Of a stretch of DNA of 64,000 bases, positions 55,146 through 63,351 are shown piece after piece. Both the position numbers and the translations under genes were made by a program. The notes beneath the pieces are model-generated. The model saw only the letters and a program-made list of their open reading frames with translations, was not told the DNA's origin and ran no database searches. Numbering within the stretch: the stretch's first letter is position 1; each line of letters opens with the position of its first letter. The stretch is from MGBC163016 sp964518575 (GTDB lineage: Bacteria > Actinomycetota > Coriobacteriia > Coriobacteriales > Eggerthellaceae): NCBI GenBank assembly GCA_964518575.1, contig CAZFGW010000001.1, positions 124,001 through 188,000 of the forward strand. Reading direction: 5' to 3'.

Positions 55146-55859
55146 ATGCCGCATTTGTTCAAACATTCCCGTAAGTCCAGTGCGCCATCATATCCTACGC
55201 TCTCCATCGAAGAAGTCGTACGACTTGAACAAGAGGCACGAGAGAATGGCACCCCTCTTCTCACGTTGATGGAGCGGGCGGGAAGCGCTGTTGCGCGTGC
55301 AGCCGAAAAGCATCTTGCTCCTCGAGGACAGGTGACGGTACTCACCGGCAGCGGGAACAATGGCGGAGATGGATGGGTCGCTGCTCGTATCCTTGCCGAC
55401 AAAGGCTATGACGTCATCGTGTTCGCCCCGCGTCCTGCCGACGAGATTACAACTGAACCTGCAGCAAAAGCGGCACGAAAAGCCTCTGCGCATGCGTCGT
55501 TCAAAACGATGCTCCTCCCCGATGAAAGCATGTTCGACATCGCGCTTTTCAGCGCCGACCTCATCATCGATGGACTGCTCGGCACCGGGTTCTCCTCCCA
55601 TGAAGTCAAGGAGCCCTATGCCTCGTGGATTCGCGCGGCAAACGAAGCGTTCTTTCGTCGCGCTGTTCCCATCCTCGCTATCGACTGCCCCAGTGGGCTC
55701 GATGCGCAAACCGGTAAACCCGCCAAGGACTGCATCTGCGCAACCGAAACTATCACGATGATTGCTGTGAAATCGGGCATGGTGGCGAAAAGCGCTGAGC
55801 CCTATGTGGGTACCATCACCCTTGAAACACTCGGGATTGAGCGCCAAGATCTGAACTGA
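55146..55859 (+). CDS. nnrE: NAD(P)H-hydrate epimerase
   Basis: Repairs hydrated NAD(P)H by epimerisation. The 237-residue protein is the YjeF N-terminal domain alone, with TGSGNNGGDGWVAARIL, IIDGLLGTGF and AIDCPSGLDAQTG. The ATP/ADP-dependent dehydratase NnrD, often fused, is absent. It starts 51 bases after the LuxR-type gene. Confidence 0.9.
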   Translation: MPHLFKHSRKSSAPSYPTLSIEEVVRLEQEARENGTPLLTLMERAGSAVARAAEKHLAPRGQVTVLTGSGNNGGDGWVAARILADKGYDVIVFAPRPADEITTEPAAKAARKASAHASFKTMLLPDESMFDIALFSADLIIDGLLGTGFSSHEVKEPYASWIRAANEAFFRRAVPILAIDCPSGLDAQTGKPAKDCICATETITMIAVKSGMVAKSAEPYVGTITLETLGIERQDLN

Positions 55860-56003
55860 GCAGTGCGCTTCGTTCGCTGGTCGCGTCTCTTTCGACCAAA
55901 CTCGTGTATTTATTATGATGAGCCTTGTTATGTACGCGCGCGCTCATTATCTTCTTCTCAACAAATTTTGAGTCCAAATCTGACACCCGGAGACACATAT
56001 TTC

Positions 56004-56795
56004 ATGACACAGAGAAACGAAGTCGCTGTTGAGTCTTTTCTCGCCCGCATAACGCTGTGGCAACACTCTTTCAAAGAGACGCTTTCGCATGCCTGCAACC
56101 GCGAGTTCAGGAGTAAGTTGAGAAGGAAAGCAACCGCAGCAAGCGAAAAGAACGTCGTGAAACATGATCGCGCACATACCGCCGATGTCAAAAAACGTGA
56201 GATCGGATATTTCGCACCCAAAACATGGGCATTTTGGCGTAGCGTCATCACGTGCTTCTGCCTGTTCTCGATCGTAGGCCACTGGCTTGAGATTCCCTAC
56301 TGCACGTTCATGCACAGCTGCTTCGGCATCGTTGAGGCAGACTACGCTGTCTGGACCGACCCGTGGTATCACCCCTATTGGATCTATGGGATCGGTGCCG
56401 TTATCGTGACGCTTCTCATAGAGCCGCTCAAAGAATGGACCGTATCGCGGCGAAAGACGCTCGTCGGCGCTATTCTGGAGACATTTGTGCTGCTTGTCAT
56501 CATCAGCATGCTGACCGAGCTCATTATGGGCTGGCTCGTGAATCAGCCGGATGAATTCGGCGACTATCCCTTCTGGAACAACTCCGAGCTTCCCCTCAAT
56601 ATCTTCGGGCAAGCATGGCTTGTGAACGACATCGTCATCGGCGTTGTAGCCACGCTTTACGTGTGGGTACTCTATCCGCTCATCTGCGAAGGGTATATGG
56701 CGCTGCGCCCCAAAACAGCCAATATCGTGTTCGCCATCCTGATGGTCGCGTTCGCTGCGTGCTGCACCATCTCCTATATCCAGCTCGCTCTTTAA
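56004..56795 (+). CDS. Putative ABC-transporter type IV (CmpB-like) membrane protein
   Basis: A 263-residue integral membrane protein of the PF06541 type. Landmarks are FSIVGHWLEIPYC, a Trp/Tyr-rich loop (WTDPWYHPYWIYG) and the family-typical PLNIFGQAWLVNDIVIG. Five or six membrane helices lie between residues ~70 and 263; the first 65 residues are basic and cytosolic. The start was set at ATG 56004 (MTQRNEVAV), with a GGAG rather far upstream, so it could differ. Function in the family is poorly known. Confidence 0.75.
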   Translation: MTQRNEVAVESFLARITLWQHSFKETLSHACNREFRSKLRRKATAASEKNVVKHDRAHTADVKKREIGYFAPKTWAFWRSVITCFCLFSIVGHWLEIPYCTFMHSCFGIVEADYAVWTDPWYHPYWIYGIGAVIVTLLIEPLKEWTVSRRKTLVGAILETFVLLVIISMLTELIMGWLVNQPDEFGDYPFWNNSELPLNIFGQAWLVNDIVIGVVATLYVWVLYPLICEGYMALRPKTANIVFAILMVAFAACCTISYIQLAL

Positions 56796-56888
56796 AAGCG
56801 TATTCACGCTAGTATGCGAACAGTTTGCAGCAACTCATCACGAAGGTAACAGCCCCTTGGCTGCATGTGGTCGACTCCCTCCGAACCA

Positions 56889-56894
56889 TATAAT
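56889..56894 (+). promoter_or_regulatory. Possible -10 element of the bacterioferritin gene
   Basis: TATAAT, 57 bases upstream of the bfr ATG; no good -35 hexamer at the usual distance. No iron box was recognised. Confidence 0.35.
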
Positions 56895-56950
56895 CCAAGT
56901 CATAGAGCATAAGAGTACGCTCTTTGGAATTCCTTCGGAAGGAGAACATC

Positions 56951-57415
56951 ATGAAAGGCAATGCTGAACTTATTGATAAGCTGAACTATCTGCTCGCTGG
57001 TGAACTGACCGCGATCAACCAATACATGGTCCACGCAGAGATGTGTGAGGATTGGGGCTACGAGAAACTGAGCCACAATTTTAAGGATCGCGCCATCACG
57101 GAAATGCATCACGCCGAGCATTTGATCGAGCGTATTCTTTTCCTTGAGGGCAAGCCGATCGTTTCTAACCTAAACGATATGCATATCGGTGCAACTGTTC
57201 CGCAGATTGTTGACAATGATCATGACAGCGAAATCCAGACCGTCAAAGATTACAACGACGCCATCGCATTGGCTGTCAAGGTTGGCGACAACGCAACCAA
57301 GGAAAAGCTCGAAGCAATCCTGATGGATGAGGATCGTCATGTTGATGAGCTCGAAGATCTTCAGGACGAGATCGAGCAGATGGATCTCAAGAATTTCTTG
57401 GTCACGCAGCTGTAA
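56951..57415 (+). CDS. bfr: Bacterioferritin
   Basis: Iron-storage 24-mer subunit of 154 residues. All ferroxidase ligands are in place: Glu18, Glu51, His54, Glu94, Glu127 and His130. Met52, the axial haem ligand, is also present (TEMHHAEHLIER). Start ATG 56951 follows GGAAGGAGA. It is monocistronic, closed by a terminator, and converges on purH. Confidence 0.96.
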   Translation: MKGNAELIDKLNYLLAGELTAINQYMVHAEMCEDWGYEKLSHNFKDRAITEMHHAEHLIERILFLEGKPIVSNLNDMHIGATVPQIVDNDHDSEIQTVKDYNDAIALAVKVGDNATKEKLEAILMDEDRHVDELEDLQDEIEQMDLKNFLVTQL

Positions 57416-57451
57416 GTTTTTCGTACCAATCTATCCCCCCTCTCGGATACC

Positions 57452-57485
57452 AAACCCCCTGTCATGTGCGGCAGGGGGTTTGTTG
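57452..57485. terminator. Terminator of bfr
   Basis: Ten-bp stem AAACCCCCTG (57452-57461) with CAGGGGGTTT (57472-57481), followed by GTTGTT. Confidence 0.8.
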
Positions 57486-57496
57486 TTAATGAGGGC

Positions 57497-57602
57497 GGGA
57501 TGATGGGCGCAAGCGTTACGTCGGCGATGATTCCGGGTGCAACGACCACGGACCAGTATCGTTTGGCGGGCGAGATGAATCTCGCCCCTACATCTATGCC
57601 CA
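57497..57602 (-). repeat. Convergent-junction palindromic repeat, copy H (inverted)
   Basis: Read on the minus strand it begins TGGGCATAGATGTAGGGGC, with the core GCGAGAT-TC-ATCTCGC (57570-57585 on the plus strand) and, further on, GACGTAACGCTTGCGCCC, matching copies B and C. It lies in the convergent bfr/purH gap. Confidence 0.75.
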
Positions 57603-57640
57603 GCCATTACCATAAATGGATCATTTTTGATCACGTATGG

Positions 57641-57664
57641 GTCAGCCCCTACGTCTATACCCAG
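57641..57664 (-). repeat. Extra terminus of the convergent-junction repeat
   Basis: Minus-strand TGGGTATAGACGTAGGGGC without the palindromic core, 39 bases from copy H and 19 bases from the purH stop. It looks like a remnant of a second copy. Confidence 0.6.
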
Positions 57665-57682
57665 GCGTTATTTCTGCTAGTT

Positions 57683-59263
57683 TTAATGGCGGAAATGGCG
57701 ATGACCCGTGAACACCAACGCAATGCCATGCTCGTTGGCAGACTCGATCACCTCGTCATCACGGATCGATCCACCCGGCTCGATCACGGCAACAACACCA
57801 GCATCAGCCAATACATCGAATCCGTCGCGGAACGGGAAGAACGCGTCGCTTGCCGCAACGGCACCCTTCGCCTTATCGCCCGCCTGCGCAACGGCAATGC
57901 GCGCTGAATTCACTCGGTTCGGCTGTCCTCCGCCTGCACCAACACTCGCACGATCCTTCGCGATCAAAATGGCGTTCGACTTGACGGACTTCACGGCTTT
58001 CCAGGCGAAGATCAACTCGTCCATCTGCTCGGGTGTGGGTTGCACGGTACCCGCGACCGTGAACGCGCCCGGCTCCTCTGCAACAGCATCACTGATCTGC
58101 GCGAGCAGTCCACCCTCGACCGAGCGGAACTCAATGCCCTCGCCTGCCTTATTGACGCCGCCCGTTGCAAGCAGCCGGCAATTCGGCTTGCTCGCATACA
58201 TCTCGCATGCATCCCCCGAGAACTCAGGCGCGATAATGGCTTCGACGAACTGCTTGTTGTCAAAGATTGCAGCAACGCACTCCCCTGTCACGGGGCGATT
58301 GAATGCCATCACGCCGCCGAATGCAGAAACGGGGTCGCACTCATGTGCCCGCTTATACGCGCGCGTGACATCAGTGTCGACGCACACGCCGCACGGCGTC
58401 AGGTGCTTGACGATCACGCATGCCGGCTCGTCATATTCGCGCACCGCCGCCCATGCCGCATCAAGGTCGAGATAGTTGTTGTATGACAGCTCCTTGCCCT
58501 GAAGCTGCATCGCATGCGCAAGCGTAGTGTCCGCATGCGGGAAATTGTCGCGCGTATAGAAAGCGGCAAGCTGATGCGGATTCTCTCCATAGCGGAGTGA
58601 CTGCTTCTTGGAAAGATCCACTTGGAGCTTCTCGGGGAAATCGAGCTCAGAGGGAGCGCTTCCTTCGAGCTGCTCACCTAACCACGTTGCGATAGCGCCA
58701 TCATAGGCGGACGTGGTACGGAACACATCGAGCGCGAGCTTTGCACGCGTCGCCTTGAGCGTACGCCCATCGTTGTGGCGCATTTCCTCAAGGATATCAG
58801 CATAGGTATTCGGATCGGTGACCACCGCAACACTCTCGAAGTTCTTCGCCGCGGAACGGAGCATCGAAGGACCCCCGATATCAATGTTCTCGATGCATGT
58901 CTCGAACGCCGCACCGCCCTCGACAGTTTTCTCGAATGCGTACAGATTGACCACGATCATATCGATCATCTCAATGCCATGTTCGCGCGCCTGCTCCATG
59001 TGCGCCGCGTTATCGCGCTTTGCGAGCAAGCCCCCATGAACCCGTGGATGGAGCGTCTTCACGCGCCCGTCCATCATCTCGGGAAACTGGGTGACCTCAT
59101 CGATCGGCGTGACAGGAATCCCCGCCTCAGCGATGACCTTCGCCGTACCCCCGGTGGAAATGATCTCCGCGCCGAATTCCTCCACCAGCGCACGAGCAAA
59201 CTCGACCACGCCGGTCTTGTCAGTTACTGAAACCAATACACGCTTGACCTTTGGATCTTCCAT
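57683..59263 (-). CDS. purH: Bifunctional AICAR formyltransferase / IMP cyclohydrolase
   Basis: Last two steps of IMP synthesis, using 10-formyl-THF. The 526 residues include the N-terminal MGS-like domain (LVSVTDKTGVVEFAR, IISTGGTAKV) and the AICARFT domain (LRYGENPHQLAAFY, IVKHLTPCGV, CVEPGG-like ends). Start ATG 59263 follows GGGAAGG. It is the last gene of the pur run, four bases after the XdhC-like gene. Confidence 0.96.
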   Translation of the reverse strand: MEDPKVKRVLVSVTDKTGVVEFARALVEEFGAEIISTGGTAKVIAEAGIPVTPIDEVTQFPEMMDGRVKTLHPRVHGGLLAKRDNAAHMEQAREHGIEMIDMIVVNLYAFEKTVEGGAAFETCIENIDIGGPSMLRSAAKNFESVAVVTDPNTYADILEEMRHNDGRTLKATRAKLALDVFRTTSAYDGAIATWLGEQLEGSAPSELDFPEKLQVDLSKKQSLRYGENPHQLAAFYTRDNFPHADTTLAHAMQLQGKELSYNNYLDLDAAWAAVREYDEPACVIVKHLTPCGVCVDTDVTRAYKRAHECDPVSAFGGVMAFNRPVTGECVAAIFDNKQFVEAIIAPEFSGDACEMYASKPNCRLLATGGVNKAGEGIEFRSVEGGLLAQISDAVAEEPGAFTVAGTVQPTPEQMDELIFAWKAVKSVKSNAILIAKDRASVGAGGGQPNRVNSARIAVAQAGDKAKGAVAASDAFFPFRDGFDVLADAGVVAVIEPGGSIRDDEVIESANEHGIALVFTGHRHFRH

Positions 59264-59267
59264 GCTG

Positions 59268-60257
59268 CTACCTTCCCAACGATTTCTCATGACGCTCTTG
59301 CGCCTCTTCACTGTACCGCTGTTTATAGCGAACATCGACCAGCTCCGCCGCTATCGCCAGTGCCAACTCAGCCGGTGTTTTCGCACCGAACTTGAGACCG
59401 ATCGGGCGCTTGATGCGCTCCCAGTCAGCCTCGGTCGCCCCTGCGTCCAAAACGAGATCATGGACGGTGGAATTCTTGCCCGCGCATCCCATCATGCCGA
59501 CATAGTGAACGTCGTTTTGCAAAGCCCAAACGCAGCTCTCGGGATCGAACATGTGACCTCGGGTCAAAACGCACACGTAATCGGAGGGTTTCGCAGGCAC
59601 ATTCGCAAGCTCATGGAAGTCCCCGCCATGAAGCATGATACGGCGAACGTGGGGGAAGCGCTCCTCGTTCAGGTACGCCGGATCATAGTCGACAACGGTG
59701 ACTTTGAAGCCAAGATGCTCCGCAAGGACCGCAAGCTCTACGGCAACATCGCTCGCTCCCAAAAGCCAGACATCGATATCATCAAAGAGCGGCTCACTCG
59801 CCCAGGTAAGACCTTCGAACTGCTGGTTGTGCATCGATGGTCCACGCGTAACGTCTTTCATCTGGAAGATGTCTCGGGGTGAAGGAGTGCGCGGCGATAC
59901 AATCTCTTTCGCGTCGTTGCAGAAAAAGACCATGTCGGCACCATCTGCCGATCCTGTTTCGCCATAGCTTTTGGTAACCATGTTGTCGGTGTTGCTTATC
60001 GCTTCATCCGCGTCGTAAACAATCTTGAAGCCAATCCACGCAAGGTCGCCTTCATCCAGAGCCTTAAGCGCCCGCTTGAACGTGGGAATATCATCTGCGC
60101 CCAACCCGGCGGAAATCCGCTTCAGGTCATCGGGGCCAAGATGGTCGTTTCCTGCAGTTGCTTCTTCGGAAAATGCAGGAAAATCTGTCGGCGAAAGTTC
60201 GGAATCATTGCCCGCCTCAAGAGCAGCGATTATGCGCTCTAATGCTTCACGCTTCAT
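59268..60257 (-). CDS. XdhC/CoxI-family protein
   Basis: A 329-residue protein whose C-terminal half is an XdhC Rossmann domain (VWLLGASDVAVELAVLAEHLG, TVVDYDPAY, YVGMMGCAGKNSTVHDLVL, RPIGLKFGAKTPAELALAIAAEL). The N-terminal half is acidic and lacks a clear CoxI CGG motif. XdhC proteins bind and mature the molybdenum cofactor of xanthine dehydrogenase-type enzymes. No such hydroxylase is in the window. It is embedded between purN (11-base overlap) and purH (4-base gap), which is unusual. Confidence 0.85.
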   Translation of the reverse strand: MKREALERIIAALEAGNDSELSPTDFPAFSEEATAGNDHLGPDDLKRISAGLGADDIPTFKRALKALDEGDLAWIGFKIVYDADEAISNTDNMVTKSYGETGSADGADMVFFCNDAKEIVSPRTPSPRDIFQMKDVTRGPSMHNQQFEGLTWASEPLFDDIDVWLLGASDVAVELAVLAEHLGFKVTVVDYDPAYLNEERFPHVRRIMLHGGDFHELANVPAKPSDYVCVLTRGHMFDPESCVWALQNDVHYVGMMGCAGKNSTVHDLVLDAGATEADWERIKRPIGLKFGAKTPAELALAIAAELVDVRYKQRYSEEAQERHEKSLGR

Positions 60258-60864
60258 AGAAATGCACCTTTCTCTGGTCATCAATGCTCATATTCCCGGC
60301 AGCGATCTGTCTGAGCACTTCGGGATACAGCTCGTGTTCGACCGCATGAATTTTCGCTTCGAAGCTCTCGATCGTATCGATATCTTCGATCGCAACAGAA
60401 CGCTGCGCAACGATGGGGCCTTTGTCGTAATCCTCGTTCGCCAAATGGACGGTCACGCCGCTCACCTTAACTCCGGCATCCCAAGCATCCTGAATAGCAT
60501 GCGCTCCCCGAAAAGATGGGAGCAGAGCCGGATGAAGATTGAGCACGTGATCGGGAAACGCCTCCAGAATGACCGGTGTCACCTTGCGCATATAGCCTGC
60601 CATAACAAGATATTCCGCGCCGGCGCGCTGCATGATATCGACGATGGTCGCGTCAGCTGCGAGCACGTCTTCATAGGTGCTCCGATCAAACACCGTCACC
60701 GGAATGTTCGCCTTACTCGCGCGCTCGATCCCAAACGCATCGGGGCGCGAAGATATAACGTGGACGATCTTTGCGGCAAGCGTTTCAGTGGCGATCGCAT
60801 CGATGATCGCCTGCAGATTCGTGCCGCTTCCTGAGAGTAGAACGCCGATCTTAAGCGTGCTCAT
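60247..60864 (-). CDS. purN: Phosphoribosylglycinamide formyltransferase
   Basis: 10-Formyl-THF-dependent GAR transformylase. 205 residues with IGVLLSGSGTNLQAII at the start, the catalytic segment AGYMRKVTP, HPALLPSFRGAHA and the conserved GVTVHLANEDYDKGPI. It overlaps purM by 14 bases at its start and the XdhC-like gene at its end, indicating tight translational coupling. Confidence 0.96.
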   Translation of the reverse strand: MSTLKIGVLLSGSGTNLQAIIDAIATETLAAKIVHVISSRPDAFGIERASKANIPVTVFDRSTYEDVLAADATIVDIMQRAGAEYLVMAGYMRKVTPVILEAFPDHVLNLHPALLPSFRGAHAIQDAWDAGVKVSGVTVHLANEDYDKGPIVAQRSVAIEDIDTIESFEAKIHAVEHELYPEVLRQIAAGNMSIDDQRKVHFYEA

Positions 60865-61912
60865 GTTCGTACCTCACGCGCGCGCTTCCCGAAACCGTCC
60901 TGCCGATGATGTAGGCTTTTTCGCCCATGCTCTCAAGGGTATCAAGAATGTTCTCGGCCTCGGACGCCTCAACCACAAGCACCATGCCGATGCCCATGTT
61001 GAATGTTTTCAGCGCCTCCTCCTGACTGAGGTTCGCGCAATCACACACGAACGAAATGATGGGCGGAATCTCCCATGACCCGAGTTCGACAACCGCGTCG
61101 ATGTTTTCAGGAAGGGCGCGGTTGAGGTTCTCCGTGATGCCACCGCCCGTGATATGCGCGAGCGCGTGGATGTCACTCTTGTGATGCCTGAGCAGGTCAA
61201 GCACGGGGCGCACGTAGATGCGTGTGGGCTGCAAGAGCGCCTCAAGAATGCTCTTACCGTCGAGCCACTCGCGCGGCTTTACCAGCTCCTCCTTCGTTTT
61301 TCCTTCGATTGCGACTTTGCGCACCAAGGAATACCCGTTGGAATGAAGTCCACTCGAAGCAAGCCCGATAAGCACGTTGCCCTCTGAAACATTTTGCGGA
61401 TCAAGCATCTTCGCGCGATCGACAATCCCAACGCAAAAACCGGAGAGATCGTAATCATCTTCAGCCATCACACCGGGATGCTCTGCCATTTCGCCTCCGA
61501 TGAGCGAACATCCGGCAAGCATGCATCCCTCGGCAATACCCGACACAATGGACTCCATGGCATGAGCCGAAAGCTTTCCCACTGCAACATAATCGAGGAA
61601 GAATAGCGGCTCAGCACCAGTGGCTAGAATATCGTTCGCGCACATTGCCACCAGGTCAATACCGACCGTGTGGTGGATGCCCGCCATCTGCGCCAGCGCG
61701 AGCTTCGTGCCAACGCCGTCGGTCCCACTGACCAGGATCGGCGACTCCATCTCCTTCGCCGCCGAGATGTCGAAAAGACCGCCGAATCCGCCGATGTCGC
61801 CCACAACTTCAGGACGATACGTGCGCTTCACGTGGGGCTTGATCGCGTCGACCGCATTCGCCCCTTCGACAATGTCAACACCGGCTTGCGCATAGGTGAT
61901 CTGATCGGACAA
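60851..61912 (-). CDS. purM: Phosphoribosylformylglycinamidine cyclo-ligase
   Basis: AIR synthetase. Typical segments: YAQAGVDIVEGANAV at the N-terminus, VSGTDGVGTKLALA, CANDILATGAEPLFFLDY, GLIGGEMAEHPG-like region and GLHSNGYSLVRK. I set the start at TTG 61912 (LSDQITYAQ), because GGAAAGGGG lies six bases upstream and this matches the family length (353 residues); ATG 61951 is an alternative with a poor site. Confidence 0.93.
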   Translation of the reverse strand: MSDQITYAQAGVDIVEGANAVDAIKPHVKRTYRPEVVGDIGGFGGLFDISAAKEMESPILVSGTDGVGTKLALAQMAGIHHTVGIDLVAMCANDILATGAEPLFFLDYVAVGKLSAHAMESIVSGIAEGCMLAGCSLIGGEMAEHPGVMAEDDYDLSGFCVGIVDRAKMLDPQNVSEGNVLIGLASSGLHSNGYSLVRKVAIEGKTKEELVKPREWLDGKSILEALLQPTRIYVRPVLDLLRHHKSDIHALAHITGGGITENLNRALPENIDAVVELGSWEIPPIISFVCDCANLSQEEALKTFNMGIGMVLVVEASEAENILDTLESMGEKAYIIGRTVSGSARVRYEHEHA

Positions 61913-61983
61913 TTGAAGCCCCTTTCCTGCGATTTCGCTCTTGCCATTCATTCTACCCGATGGCGCGCGATGCGCCGGGCATC

Positions 61984-63351
61984 TTAGTGATCCAATGGGT
62001 ATTCGCCCGTGAAACATGCGTCGCAAAAACCAGGCGTGCGAACGTGCGAGACCGCCTCATGAAGCCCTTCGAGCGAGAGGAAAGAAAGCGAATCGCACCC
62101 GATCCATTCCGTCATCTCCGAAAGCGTCATGTTCGCCGCGATGAGCTGGTCCTGCGTGCCCGTATCGATCCCGTAATAGCAGGGATAGATGATCTCGGGC
62201 GATGTGATCCGCAAATGGACTTCCCGCGCGCCCGCATCGCGCAGCATGCGCACCAGTTTTTTCGACGTATTGCCGCGCACGATAGAGTCATCGATCACCA
62301 CAAGGCGCTTGTCAGCAATAACTTCGGGCAACGGGTTCAATTTGAGGCGAATGCCCAGCTGACGCATCTCCTGGGTCGGCTGGATGAAGGTGCGCCCCAC
62401 GTAGCGGTTCTTGACGATGCCGTCGGTATAGGTCAGCCCACTCTCGTCCGCATAACCAAGCGCCGCGGGCACGCCGGAGTCGGGAACACCGAGCACGATA
62501 TCGGCGTCAACAGCCGACTCGCGCGCGAGGATGCGACCACACTCCCGCCGCGCCATGTAGACGCTCTGCCCGTCGATGACGGAGTCAGGTCGCGCGAAGT
62601 AAACGTACTCGAAGATGCACGCTGCACGCGGTCGTGCTTCGGTTCCCCGCGAGCTCACCAGTCCTTTGTCGTTGATACGGATGATCTCGCCCGGTTCGAC
62701 ATCGCGCACATACGTTGCACCCACGATATCGAGCCCGCACGTTTCCGAGGAAACCACCCATCCGCCGCTTTGGGGAAGTTCGCCCAAACAAAGCGGTCGG
62801 ATACCTGCAGGATCGCGAAACGCGTAGAGCGCATCCGCGGTGCAGACCACCATGGCGTAGGAGCCCTCCATGAGCCCCATCATGTATGCGATCCCCTCGC
62901 GCAGATGATGCGTTTTGCGCGTGGCGAAGCCGATGCCCTTCGCGGCAACTTCGGAATCAGTCGATGAGAAGAACTGAACGCCCTCTGAAATCAGCTGCGC
63001 CCGCAGCTTGTTCGTGTTAACGAGCGTACCGTTATGGGCAAGGGCGAACAGGACATCGTCGATGGCGGAGATGTGCGGCTGCGCAGCTTCCCACGCCGCT
63101 TTCGCTCCGCTCGTGGAATAGCGAACGTGCCCGATTGCCACCTTACCGGGCAGCGCCGAGAGCATCGCGTCGTCGAAGACCTGCGTAACGAGCCCGAGGT
63201 CCTTGGCAACGGTCACGGTTTCGCCATCACCCACGGCGATTCCCGCGCTCTCCTGACCACGATGTTGCAGTGCCTGAAGTCCGAATCCAGTCATGCGTGC
63301 GACGTCGGCATCGGGTGCCCATGCCCCGAAAACGCCACATTCTTCATGCAT
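61984..63351 (-). CDS. purF: Amidophosphoribosyltransferase
   Basis: First step of purine synthesis. 455 residues: an Ntn-glutaminase domain with nucleophile Cys5 after a short propeptide MHEE, HRGQESAGIA, and a PRTase domain with VVIDDSIVRGNTSKK. The Cys cluster of the Bacillus-type enzyme appears partly present near the C-terminus (FCDACFTGEYP). Its ATG abuts the stop of the sortase gene without a gap. Confidence 0.96.
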   Translation of the reverse strand: MHEECGVFGAWAPDADVARMTGFGLQALQHRGQESAGIAVGDGETVTVAKDLGLVTQVFDDAMLSALPGKVAIGHVRYSTSGAKAAWEAAQPHISAIDDVLFALAHNGTLVNTNKLRAQLISEGVQFFSSTDSEVAAKGIGFATRKTHHLREGIAYMMGLMEGSYAMVVCTADALYAFRDPAGIRPLCLGELPQSGGWVVSSETCGLDIVGATYVRDVEPGEIIRINDKGLVSSRGTEARPRAACIFEYVYFARPDSVIDGQSVYMARRECGRILARESAVDADIVLGVPDSGVPAALGYADESGLTYTDGIVKNRYVGRTFIQPTQEMRQLGIRLKLNPLPEVIADKRLVVIDDSIVRGNTSKKLVRMLRDAGAREVHLRITSPEIIYPCYYGIDTGTQDQLIAANMTLSEMTEWIGCDSLSFLSLEGLHEAVSHVRTPGFCDACFTGEYPLDH

